Of a stretch of 64,000 bases of DNA, positions 57,681-64,000 are shown piece after piece. Both the position numbers and the translations under genes were made by a program. The notes under the pieces are model-generated. The model was not told the origin of the DNA, did not search any database, and worked only from the letters and a program-made list of their open reading frames with translations. Positions within the stretch are counted from its first letter, which is position 1; each line of letters begins with the position of its first letter. The stretch is from Glycomyces sp. L485 (GTDB lineage: Bacteria > Actinomycetota > Actinomycetes > Mycobacteriales > Micromonosporaceae), in the NCBI RefSeq assembly GCF_022548875.1, contig NZ_JAKZEW010000023.1, positions 389 through 64,388 on the forward strand, in the 5' to 3' direction.

Positions 57681-57763
57681 CTGACCAGTGTGGCCCGCTC
57701 CTGTGACAGACGCCAGTGGGTTCTCCTCCTCCACGAGGCCTAAGACCAGGGACCCGCAAAGCG

Positions 57764-57798
57764 CGAGGGGCCCGCGGCATCCGGCCGCGGGCCCCTCG
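57764..57798. terminator. Hairpin between the dapC operon and the STAND ATPase gene
   Basis: Perfect 15-base stem (CGAGGGGCCCGCGGC) with a five-base loop, 18 bases past the dapC stop; both neighbours are on the minus strand, so it acts mainly after dapC. Confidence 0.8.
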
Positions 57799-57815
57799 TT
57801 CGCTTGTCCGCACCG

Positions 57816-58931
57816 TCAGCCGAGGCGATCGGACGCTTCGGCGACGGCCTCGTCGGTGGCGGTGAGCGCCACGCGCACGTGCTCGGCGCCCTTCGCGCCG
57901 TAGAACTCGCCGGGCGCGGCGAGGATGCCGCGGTCGGCGAGCCAGTCGACGGTCGCCCAGCAGTCTTCCCCGCGGCTCGCCCACAGGTACAGGCCTGCGT
58001 GGGACTCGTCGATGCGGAATCCGGCGGCCTCGAGCGCGGCGCGCAGCACCGCGCGACGCGATTCGTACCTGGCGTGCTGCTCGATGGCGTGCTCCTCGTC
58101 GTGGAGCGCGGCAATGGTGGCCTGCTGCACCGCCCACGGCACCATGAACCCCGAGTGGCGTCGGATCTCCAGCAGGTCGGCGACGATCGCCGGGTCGCCG
58201 GCGAGGAACGCCGAGCGGTACCCGGCCAGGTTCGACCGCTTCGAAAGCGAGTGCGCGGCGAGCAGACCGGTGAGGTCGCCGTCGTTGACCGCCGGGTCGA
58301 GGATCGACACGGGGGGTCGGCGCTCTTCCCAGCCGAGCGTCAAATAGCACTCGTCGGAGGCGAGCACGACGCCGCTCTCGCGGGCCCAGCGGACCAGGCC
58401 CCGCAGGTGGTCGACGGTGGCGACCGCGCCGGTGGGATTCGTCGGGTAGTTGATCCAGGCAAGGCGCAGCCGCGAGCCGGAGGCGTCGCGGGGGTCGGCG
58501 ACCGGCAGCGCGTCGGCCTTGGCCAGCAGCGCCCCGATCTCATACGTGGGGTAGGCGATCTCGGGGTACGCGACCGCCTCACCGGGGCCGATGCCGAGCT
58601 GGGCGGGCAGGTTCGCGACGAGCTCCTTGGAGCCGACGGTGGGCAGGACCGTCACTTCCAGGCCCACGCCGGTGTGGCGGTGCAGCCACGACCGGATCGC
58701 CTCCTGAAGCTCGCGTGAACCGGCCACGGTGGGATAACCGGGCCTGGCGGCCGCCTCGCACAGCGCGTCCCGGACCACCGGGGCGACCTCGTCGACCGGC
58801 GTGCCGACCGACAGGTCGACGATGCCTCCGGCGTGCGATGCCGCGCGCTCCTTGTACGGGGCCAGGCGGTCCCACGGGAACTGCGGCAGCCGCCGGGCCG
58901 GCGAGACGCTGTGGAGACGGCGGAACGCCAC
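57816..58931 (-). CDS. dapC: Succinyldiaminopimelate transaminase
   Basis: A 371-residue class I/II PLP aminotransferase; Lys231 in 'HSLSKRSNLAGYR' binds PLP, with 'INYPTNPTGAVA' and 'SDECYLTLGW' nearby. In actinobacteria the gene beside the 7Fe ferredoxin encodes DapC, which makes N-succinyl-L,L-diaminopimelate for lysine and peptidoglycan. GTG start, 5 bases after the fdxA stop, so the two are an operon. Confidence 0.92.
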   Translation of the reverse strand: MAFRRLHSVSPARRLPQFPWDRLAPYKERAASHAGGIVDLSVGTPVDEVAPVVRDALCEAAARPGYPTVAGSRELQEAIRSWLHRHTGVGLEVTVLPTVGSKELVANLPAQLGIGPGEAVAYPEIAYPTYEIGALLAKADALPVADPRDASGSRLRLAWINYPTNPTGAVATVDHLRGLVRWARESGVVLASDECYLTLGWEERRPPVSILDPAVNDGDLTGLLAAHSLSKRSNLAGYRSAFLAGDPAIVADLLEIRRHSGFMVPWAVQQATIAALHDEEHAIEQHARYESRRAVLRAALEAAGFRIDESHAGLYLWASRGEDCWATVDWLADRGILAAPGEFYGAKGAEHVRVALTATDEAVAEASDRLG

Positions 58932-58936
58932 CGCCC

Positions 58937-59257
58937 CTAGTCTTCCTTCTTCGGCTGCCCGGCCACGAACGGGTCGTCACGGTCGATCTTGCCGACCTTG
59001 GAGGCGCCGCCGGGGCTGCCCAGCTCGTCGAAGAAGTCGTAGTTGGCCTTGGTGTAGCCGTCCCACTCCTCGGGCACGTCGTCTTCGTAGAAGATCGCCT
59101 CCACCGGGCACACCGGCTCGCACGCTCCGCAGTCGACGCATTCGTCGGGGTGGATGTAGAGCATCCGGTTGCCTTCGTAGATGCAGTCGACGGGGCATTC
59201 CTCGATGCAAGCCTTGTCGAGCACATCCACGCACGGCTCAGCGATGATGTAAGTCAC
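58937..59257 (-). CDS. fdxA: Seven-iron ferredoxin
   Basis: The 106-residue ferredoxin has C9, C17, C21, C25 and C40, C43, C46, C50. The spacing matches 7Fe ferredoxins: C9, C17 and C50 for the [3Fe-4S] cluster; C21, C40, C43 and C46 for [4Fe-4S]; C25 free. The C-terminal 45 residues are the usual polar tail. It is a general cytoplasmic electron carrier, possibly serving the sulfite reductase or P450s. Operon with dapC. Confidence 0.96.
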   Translation of the reverse strand: MTYIIAEPCVDVLDKACIEECPVDCIYEGNRMLYIHPDECVDCGACEPVCPVEAIFYEDDVPEEWDGYTKANYDFFDELGSPGGASKVGKIDRDDPFVAGQPKKED

Positions 59258-59354
59258 TCGTCGTCCTTCCTACGGCGCGCAATCGGGCGGACTGCGCTGC
59301 GATGAGCGTAAAGCGTATTCGTTGTAGTGAACCCGAAGGTAAGGGGACCGCCAG

Positions 59355-60899
59355 ATGCTGGGACCAGAACACGTGGGTCGTCGAGTCGTGGTCAGAGTGC
59401 GTCTGACGGACGCCTCCCCGGGCCGCCGGTTCCGCGACGTCACAGGCGAGCTTATCGAGGTCGGAGCGGACCGTTTGCGGGTACTGCCTCCGACCGGGAC
59501 TGCGGTCACCTTGGACGCCGCGGACATCGTGGCGGCCAAGGCCGTCCCACCGAAGCCCACGCCGTTCTCGGAGATCCTGGAACTGGAACGGCTGCTGGCC
59601 GCGAGTTGGCCGGCCGTCGAGTCGCTCGAATCGGGCGGTTGGCTTCTACGCTACTCCCCCGGCTTCACCAAGCGCGCGAACTCGGTGCTGGCCCTGGCCG
59701 AACCGGACGCGGGCCTGGACGCCGCCGTCGAGGAGACCGAGCGCTGGTACGCCGAACGCGGCGCGAGGCCATTGATCTCGGTGGCACTGCCGCTGTCGCG
59801 CAGGCTCGACGAGGCGCTCGCCGCGCGCGGCTGGGACGGCGAGGGCGAGACGGCCGTGCTCACGAAGGCGATCGCGCCGACCGGCTACGCGGGAGAGGCC
59901 GTGATCGCGCACGAGCCGAGCGCGGAGCTGCTGGAGCAGCTCGGGCGCGGGGTGCCCGAAGTCGCCGCGAAGGTCCTCGGGGCGGGCCCGAGCCGGGCAT
60001 TCGCCGAGATCAAGCGCGACCGGAGACTGGCCGCACGCGGCCGGGCCGCGATCGAGGGCGACACGGCGGCGGTCTCAGGAGTCGGCACGCTCCCCGACCA
60101 CCGGCGACAGGGCCTGGGCGGCGAGATCCTCGACGCGCTGACCGAGTGGGCGGCGAACGCCGGCGCGCGGCGCGTCGCCCTCCAGGTCGAGACCGGCAAC
60201 GAGTCCGCGATCGCCATGTACCGGCGGCTCGGCTTCGCCGAGCGCTATCGGTACCACTACCGCGGCCCGAAGGTGTTAGGAACGGGCGGGGTTCGCCTTC
60301 TTCTCGAACGCGATCCTGGTGGCCTTCAGTTCGCGCCCGTAGTGGTCGACGCCGATCGCCATGACGATGAGGTAGCCGACCCAGCCCGACAGGGCCAGCA
60401 GCGCGAAGTAGATCACCGTCTGAGAGAACACGCCGTCGAGTTCGGGATAGTCGACTCGGGCGATGACCGGGTTGACCAGCACCGAGAAAAGAGTCGTGAC
60501 CACGAAGACCGGCAGCAGCTCCGGGGTGATCTCCTGGCGGCGGCGCCTGACGCCCCACCAGATTCCGGCGGCGATCGCCACCGCCGCCATCGCACCGAAG
60601 GTGTAGACCCCGATGAGCTCGTCGACGACCGTGGTCTCCTCGGCGGACCTCGCGACGGTCCGGCCGACCAGGTTCGCGACGATGAGCGCCAGCGCGAATC
60701 CGTATATCGAGGGCCAGTGCGGGATGAGCAGGCGCTTGAGGACGTTCACGGCCGGGATGAGGAGGCGCTTGAAGAGGTTCACGATCAGGTCTCCTTCGAT
60801 CGGTCAAGAGAGGTACTGGGCACGCGGGACCGTACCGGTCGAAAATACTGCCACAGCGAGACCGCCACACCGGCGGTCCCGGCCAGCAGCAGCGCGTAG
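59355..60899 (+). CDS. GNAT acetyltransferase (Rv0428c/CG3035-like) with anomalous 3' extension
   Basis: Residues 1-~310 are a normal GNAT of this family, with an N-terminal SH3-like part ('EHVGRRVVVRVRLTDASPGRRF') and the acetyl-CoA loop 'VGTLPDHRRQGLGGEIL' plus 'NESAIAMYRRLGF', ending 'YRYHYR'. Some relatives are annotated N-acetylglutamate synthase. Here the frame continues for ~200 more residues that are rich in Asp, Arg and His and lie antisense to two membrane-protein genes, so they look like read-through of non-coding sequence. A TAG at 60277-60279 in the next frame is where the gene would normally end; a one-base frameshift near there is likely. Confidence 0.7.
   Translation: MLGPEHVGRRVVVRVRLTDASPGRRFRDVTGELIEVGADRLRVLPPTGTAVTLDAADIVAAKAVPPKPTPFSEILELERLLAASWPAVESLESGGWLLRYSPGFTKRANSVLALAEPDAGLDAAVEETERWYAERGARPLISVALPLSRRLDEALAARGWDGEGETAVLTKAIAPTGYAGEAVIAHEPSAELLEQLGRGVPEVAAKVLGAGPSRAFAEIKRDRRLAARGRAAIEGDTAAVSGVGTLPDHRRQGLGGEILDALTEWAANAGARRVALQVETGNESAIAMYRRLGFAERYRYHYRGPKVLGTGGVRLLLERDPGGLQFAPVVVDADRHDDEVADPARQGQQREVDHRLREHAVEFGIVDSGDDRVDQHREKSRDHEDRQQLRGDLLAAAPDAPPDSGGDRHRRHRTEGVDPDELVDDRGLLGGPRDGPADQVRDDERQRESVYRGPVRDEQALEDVHGRDEEALEEVHDQVSFDRSREVLGTRDRTGRKYCHSETATPAVPASSSA
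60276..60782 (-). CDS. Membrane protein, function unknown
   Basis: The 168-residue protein has four predicted helices (about 23-45, 60-80, 90-108, 122-148) and polar ends. No family is recognised with confidence. It begins 2 bases after the next minus gene's stop, so the two are likely co-expressed. Its TAA coincides with the expected end of the convergent acetyltransferase gene. Confidence 0.8.
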   Translation of the reverse strand: MNLFKRLLIPAVNVLKRLLIPHWPSIYGFALALIVANLVGRTVARSAEETTVVDELIGVYTFGAMAAVAIAAGIWWGVRRRRQEITPELLPVFVVTTLFSVLVNPVIARVDYPELDGVFSQTVIYFALLALSGWVGYLIVMAIGVDHYGRELKATRIAFEKKANPARS

Positions 60900-61201
60900 C
60901 CGTTCGGGCTGGCGGTGATCACCAGCGAGCCGCCGTCGGTGCGCGCCGAGAAGGTCACCACCACGACGAACCACGCCGCCGCGGTGAGCACTACGGCCCA
61001 CCGCTGCCGCACCCACCACACCGCGAGCGCGGCCAGCGCCCAGTTCCCGGCGAAGGCGAGCGCCCCCGCCAGCGGGACTGCGGTCGCGCCGATGTGGAAG
61101 GGGACCAGGAACGACTCGACGGCGGCGGCGAGCACAGCGGCCGCGGCGACGACGATCGCGCCGCCGACTCGGATCGCCGTCTCGGCTCCTCGTTCGCTCA
61201 C
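60785..61201 (-). CDS. DUF6113-like membrane protein
   Basis: A 138-residue protein with four helices (about 12-30, 38-58, 65-85, 98-118), 'SFLVPFHIGATAVPLAGALAFAGNWALAALAVWW' resembling DUF6113 proteins of actinobacteria. The function is unknown. Paired with the preceding membrane gene. Confidence 0.75.
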   Translation of the reverse strand: MSERGAETAIRVGGAIVVAAAAVLAAAVESFLVPFHIGATAVPLAGALAFAGNWALAALAVWWVRQRWAVVLTAAAWFVVVVTFSARTDGGSLVITASPNGYALLLAGTAGVAVSLWQYFRPVRSRVPSTSLDRSKET

Positions 61202-61295
61202 GCAGCGATCCTACGGCAGGCGATCAGGCGCTCGAATCTCCGCAGAGGAGGCACTGGACCGCGCGGCAGAACAGGGTTCGACAAGTTGGAGCGAC

Positions 61296-61499
61296 ATGCC
61301 GCCTCCGGCGCCCCCGCGCGCACGGCACGCGAACGTCCGGGCGGCGACGGTCGTCGTGTTCAACCTCATGCGCGCGGGGCGGCCGTTCGAGCGCACCAGC
61401 GAGGCGATCGCGGCCGCGAGATGCAAGCTCGAGGCCGACGAGCTCCTAGAGCAGCTCGAATCGGAGGCCGCCCACCAGCGGGAAGCGGAGCGCCCATAG
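61296..61499 (+). CDS. Possible small protein in the gap and 3' end of the heparinase-like gene
   Basis: A 67-codon frame with almost entirely G/C third positions and GGAG 4 bases before ATG encodes 'NLMRAGRPFERTSEAIAAARCKLEADELLEQLESEAA', a plausible helical protein. It lies antisense to the last 54 bases of the heparinase-like gene and otherwise fills a gap. No family is recognised; it could be a shadow. Confidence 0.3.
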   Translation: MPPPAPPRARHANVRAATVVVFNLMRAGRPFERTSEAIAAARCKLEADELLEQLESEAAHQREAERP

Positions 61500-62984
61500 C
61501 CGCTCGGGCCTGCCGTTGTGCCTGGCGGTGTCGACGTGGTCGAGCAGCGCCTCGGGGCCGATGCCGTGGAGGACGACAGTGCCGCGCTCGCCGGTCCAGG
61601 TGGCCTTGTCGCCGTCGATCTCGGGCCGAATGCGGCTGACGAAGCTCTCGACGATCTCCGGGCCCGCGTCGACCAGCTCGATGCCGTCGTCGGTCCAGGT
61701 GAACCTGCGGTAGAGCGCGCCGTCGCCGTAGGCGTCGATGTACGCCTCGATCCCGTCGCCGGTGTCGACCAGCTCGGCGCGGGAGTCCTCCCCGACCTGC
61801 TGCTCGGCGCCTTCGACGGTGGGCACCGAGTGCCATCGCGCCGACGGGTGTGTCTGCTCGTAGCGTTCGGGACCGAAGTAGGCGGCGGTGTACTCGCCCG
61901 CGCCCGGGTCGCACAGCAGCTGCTCGCCGTCGGCGGCGATGATGAACGAGCCGAGGTCGAGGTGGTTGTGCGGCTCCTCGTTGAAGCCGCCCTTGACGGC
62001 GAGGGCCCACATGCGCGAGCCGACCGCGCGGCGCTCCACGAACCAGCCGACGTCGGGAAGCAGCACGCGGGCGGGCGCGATCTCACCGGCGAGCTCGCGT
62101 CCCCATTCGATCGAGCGGGTCAAGTGCGCCCAGCGGGCGGTGGGGTCGTCGGCGAACGTCGGCGTGTACTCGACCGCCGGCAGGGCCACGCCGAGCCGGT
62201 CGGCCAGGCGGGCGAGGAGCCCGGGAGGGAGCGTCGGGTCCTGGTGGGAGTCGCCGAAGGTCGCGAACGAGCCCGGGTACAGCTGCGCGGCGGCCGGGAA
62301 GGAGGCGATCGCCTCGTTCCCGGCGAGGAGGTCCTCCCCGGTGGCGTCGCGCCACGCCTCGGCGAAGTACGTGAAGTAGCCGAAGCCGTAGACCCAGTAG
62401 TCGACGCCTTCGACGCAGCCGCCGTCGGGCCCGAAGGAGAACAGGTAGCTCTGGAGCGCCGGGAGGATCCGGCCGCGGACCTGATCGGTGTCGACCCCGA
62501 GCGCCAGCGCCGCCATCCCTGCTGCCCCTGCGCACACGGCCGTCCAGTTCGAGATCCGCTCCTCCCACCAGAACGGCGCCTCGGACTCGAAAAGCGGGTC
62601 CAGGACGCGGGCGGTGATCTCGGATCGGACCCGGTCGGCCGCTTCGACATCATGGCGCAGTACGAGGATCTCGGCGAGGGTCTGGGCGGTCTCGCAGGCG
62701 AACAGGTCCACGCAGTGCCGCGGGTCGTCCTCGCCCCAGTGGGCGGGCAGGGCCCAGGAGCGCTCGTCGCAGACGGCGTCGAGGACCTCGTCGAGGGCCA
62801 GCGTGTCCCCGGCTACGGCGACCGCGGCGAGGTGGCGGCGCCTCGCGAAGTACTGGACCTCGAACGGCAGGCGCCGCCCGGTCGCGGCGTAGTCGTCGGC
62901 CAGCGCCGGATCGAAGTCGGGCATCGGGAGGACGGCGAGCTCGCGCAGTTCGGTGAGGAGTGCGTTCCAGGGTGCGTCAGGCAT
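61446..62984 (-). CDS. Heparinase II/III-like protein
   Basis: A 512-residue protein with an N-terminal all-alpha toroid (about 1-300) and a C-terminal beta-sandwich (about 320-512) bearing 'NEEPHNHLDLGSFIIAADGEQLLCDPG', the conserved His/Asp segment of the Hepar_II_III family. Related enzymes are polysaccharide lyases of uronic-acid polymers. No signal peptide is visible, so it may act inside the cell on imported oligosaccharides. It lies next to a divergent MerR regulator. Confidence 0.88.
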   Translation of the reverse strand: MPDAPWNALLTELRELAVLPMPDFDPALADDYAATGRRLPFEVQYFARRRHLAAVAVAGDTLALDEVLDAVCDERSWALPAHWGEDDPRHCVDLFACETAQTLAEILVLRHDVEAADRVRSEITARVLDPLFESEAPFWWEERISNWTAVCAGAAGMAALALGVDTDQVRGRILPALQSYLFSFGPDGGCVEGVDYWVYGFGYFTYFAEAWRDATGEDLLAGNEAIASFPAAAQLYPGSFATFGDSHQDPTLPPGLLARLADRLGVALPAVEYTPTFADDPTARWAHLTRSIEWGRELAGEIAPARVLLPDVGWFVERRAVGSRMWALAVKGGFNEEPHNHLDLGSFIIAADGEQLLCDPGAGEYTAAYFGPERYEQTHPSARWHSVPTVEGAEQQVGEDSRAELVDTGDGIEAYIDAYGDGALYRRFTWTDDGIELVDAGPEIVESFVSRIRPEIDGDKATWTGERGTVVLHGIGPEALLDHVDTARHNGRPERLWALRFPLVGGLRFELL

Positions 62985-63092
62985 GGCGGAGCCATTCCGG
63001 TTCGTGGCGCGGCGCCGGCGGGTGGGGAGACGGGAGTGGGCCCATGCCCCTAACCGTAACGCCCGCGGGTTTTGGCCCCTAGACTCCGTCTT

Positions 63093-63755
63093 ATGCGAAT
63101 CGGGGAGCTGGCGGAGCGAACCGGCGTTCCTGCCGCCACCATCAAGTTCTACCTGCGGGAGCGGCTGCTCCCTCCGGGAGTGCACGGCGAGCACAACACC
63201 GTCGACTACGGACAGGTCCACGTCCACCGGCTCCTGCTCATCCGGGTGCTGTCCGAGACCGCGGGGCTGTCGGTCGCCCAGATCGGCGAGGTCCTCACCG
63301 TCCTGTCGCGCCACCCCGAGGCGGCGTTCCGGGCGCTCGGCGCGGCCCTGTCCGCGACCCACCGCGAACCGAAGTTCACCCTGGCAAGCGACGGCGCCAT
63401 CGCTGCCGCCGAGCGGGCGGTCGACCGGCTGCTCGCCGAGTACGACTGGGCGGAGCTCGCCCCGCCGAACTACCGCGACGCGCTCGTGGTCGCCTTGACC
63501 GCCTACTTCCGGCTCGGCAACCCCGACCTCGGCGAGGTCCTGAACCACTACGCGGACGCCGCCGCGCAGCTGGCGTCGGCCGACATGGAGGCCATCGCCG
63601 TGGCGGCCCGCGGCAAAGGCGTCGACGTGGAGCAGGCGGTCGTCACCACGATCCTCGGCGAGACGGTCTTCGCGGCGCTGCGGCGCATCGCCCACGTCGC
63701 CGCTTCGGCTCGGACCCAGTCGGAGCGGGGGCCGTCGGGCACAATGGGTTCGTGA
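63093..63755 (+). CDS. MerR-family transcriptional regulator
   Basis: A 220-residue regulator with the MerR helix-turn-helix and wing ('MRIGELAERTGVPAATIKFYLRERLLPPGVH', residues 1-31) and a C-terminal ligand-type helical domain with no metal-binding cysteines. TAGACT (63080-63085), seven bases before ATG 63093, suggests a leaderless mRNA. It overlaps the next gene by GTGA, so it likely controls that gene or the divergent heparinase-like gene. Confidence 0.92.
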   Translation: MRIGELAERTGVPAATIKFYLRERLLPPGVHGEHNTVDYGQVHVHRLLLIRVLSETAGLSVAQIGEVLTVLSRHPEAAFRALGAALSATHREPKFTLASDGAIAAAERAVDRLLAEYDWAELAPPNYRDALVVALTAYFRLGNPDLGEVLNHYADAAAQLASADMEAIAVAARGKGVDVEQAVVTTILGETVFAALRRIAHVAASARTQSERGPSGTMGS

Positions 63756-64000
63756 ACGCCCTCCGATTCGACCCCGACTCCGACCGCCCGAGCCTGCTGC
63801 ATCTGGTCGCCGACGAGGTCGTGCAGGCCAGCGTCGACCTCGACGATCCCTCGTACCTCGACGCCGAGTACATGCAGCGGATCTCCTACCTCGTCGACGC
63901 GATGGCTCCGGCGAAGCGTCCCCTGCGGGTGCTGCACCTCGGCGCTGGCGCGCTGGCGATGGCCCGCTACGTCGCCGCGACCAGGCCCGAGTCGTACCAG
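63752..64000 (+). CDS. Spermidine-synthase-like methyltransferase-fold protein (partial)
   Basis: Starts at GTG 63752 inside the MerR stop and runs off the right edge (83 codons seen). 'VDLDDPSYLDAEYMQRISYLVDAM' and 'PLRVLHLGAGALAMARYVAATRP' match the N-terminus of spermidine-synthase-family proteins of actinobacteria, with the AdoMet-type glycine motif. Whether it makes polyamines or is a related methyltransferase cannot be told from this part. Confidence 0.85.
   Translation, partial: MNALRFDPDSDRPSLLHLVADEVVQASVDLDDPSYLDAEYMQRISYLVDAMAPAKRPLRVLHLGAGALAMARYVAATRPESYQ

Overview
The window is high-GC actinobacterial DNA. It carries WhiB1/WblE-type whiB, a multifunctional 2-oxoglutarate decarboxylase (kgd), Ni-superoxide dismutase, a PdtaS kinase, an MprAB-PepD-like trio and geosmin synthase. 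These suggest a soil-type, probably filamentous actinomycete. The family cannot be fixed from sequence reading alone; Glycomycetales or Micromonosporales would fit. No tRNA, rRNA, insertion sequence, CRISPR array or replication origin was recognised.

Layout. (1) 0.6-1.3 kb: a small secreted protein. (2) 1.3-16.8 kb: an assimilatory nitrate/nitrite locus, all on the minus strand. Its left part has a flavoprotein reductase, nirB, nirD and a HemD-winged-helix fusion; its right part has the nitrate reductase and the NarK transporter. Both halves share a GlnR-like box of identical architecture. Between them, on the plus strand, lies a terpenoid cassette (7.0-13.2 kb): two-domain geosmin synthase, a small DUF4239-like membrane protein, a Family 2B (cNMP-domain) encapsulin shell protein, a polyprenyl diphosphate synthase of the encapsulin-cargo type, and IspH. 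This is the most notable system here: a candidate protein nanocompartment linked to isoprenoid supply and geosmin. (3) 17-24.5 kb: ABC exporter, RsmI, a degenerate Mrr-like membrane protein, and a response regulator-sensor kinase-HtrA trio. (4) 24.8-33 kb: a STAS protein, kgd, and a sugar ABC importer with a LacI-type operator but no ATPase. (5) 33-38 kb: oxidoreductase, sodN, an RsbW-like protein, whiB with a long regulatory leader, and a lipid kinase. (6) 37.8-41.2 kb: a sulfite/sulfate assimilation operon (leader peptide, sulfite reductase, zinc-ribbon protein, cysH, sirohydrochlorin chelatase). The leader peptide matches actinobacterial Cys-containing leaders. (7) 41.3-50 kb: pdtaS and the conserved DUF2469-rnhB-lepB-lepB-rplS-trmD-rimM-khpA-rpsP-proS block. 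(8) 50-64 kb: CtpE-like P-type ATPase, DrrAB exporter, a large STAND ATPase, dapC-fdxA, an acetyltransferase whose stop codon appears lost, membrane proteins, a heparinase-like protein, a MerR regulator and the start of a spermidine-synthase-like gene.

Genes mostly sit in tight operons with ATGA, GTGA or TGATG overlaps. Convergent genes are separated by long GC-rich hairpins. Functional calls rest on recognised motifs and gene order; no database search was run.
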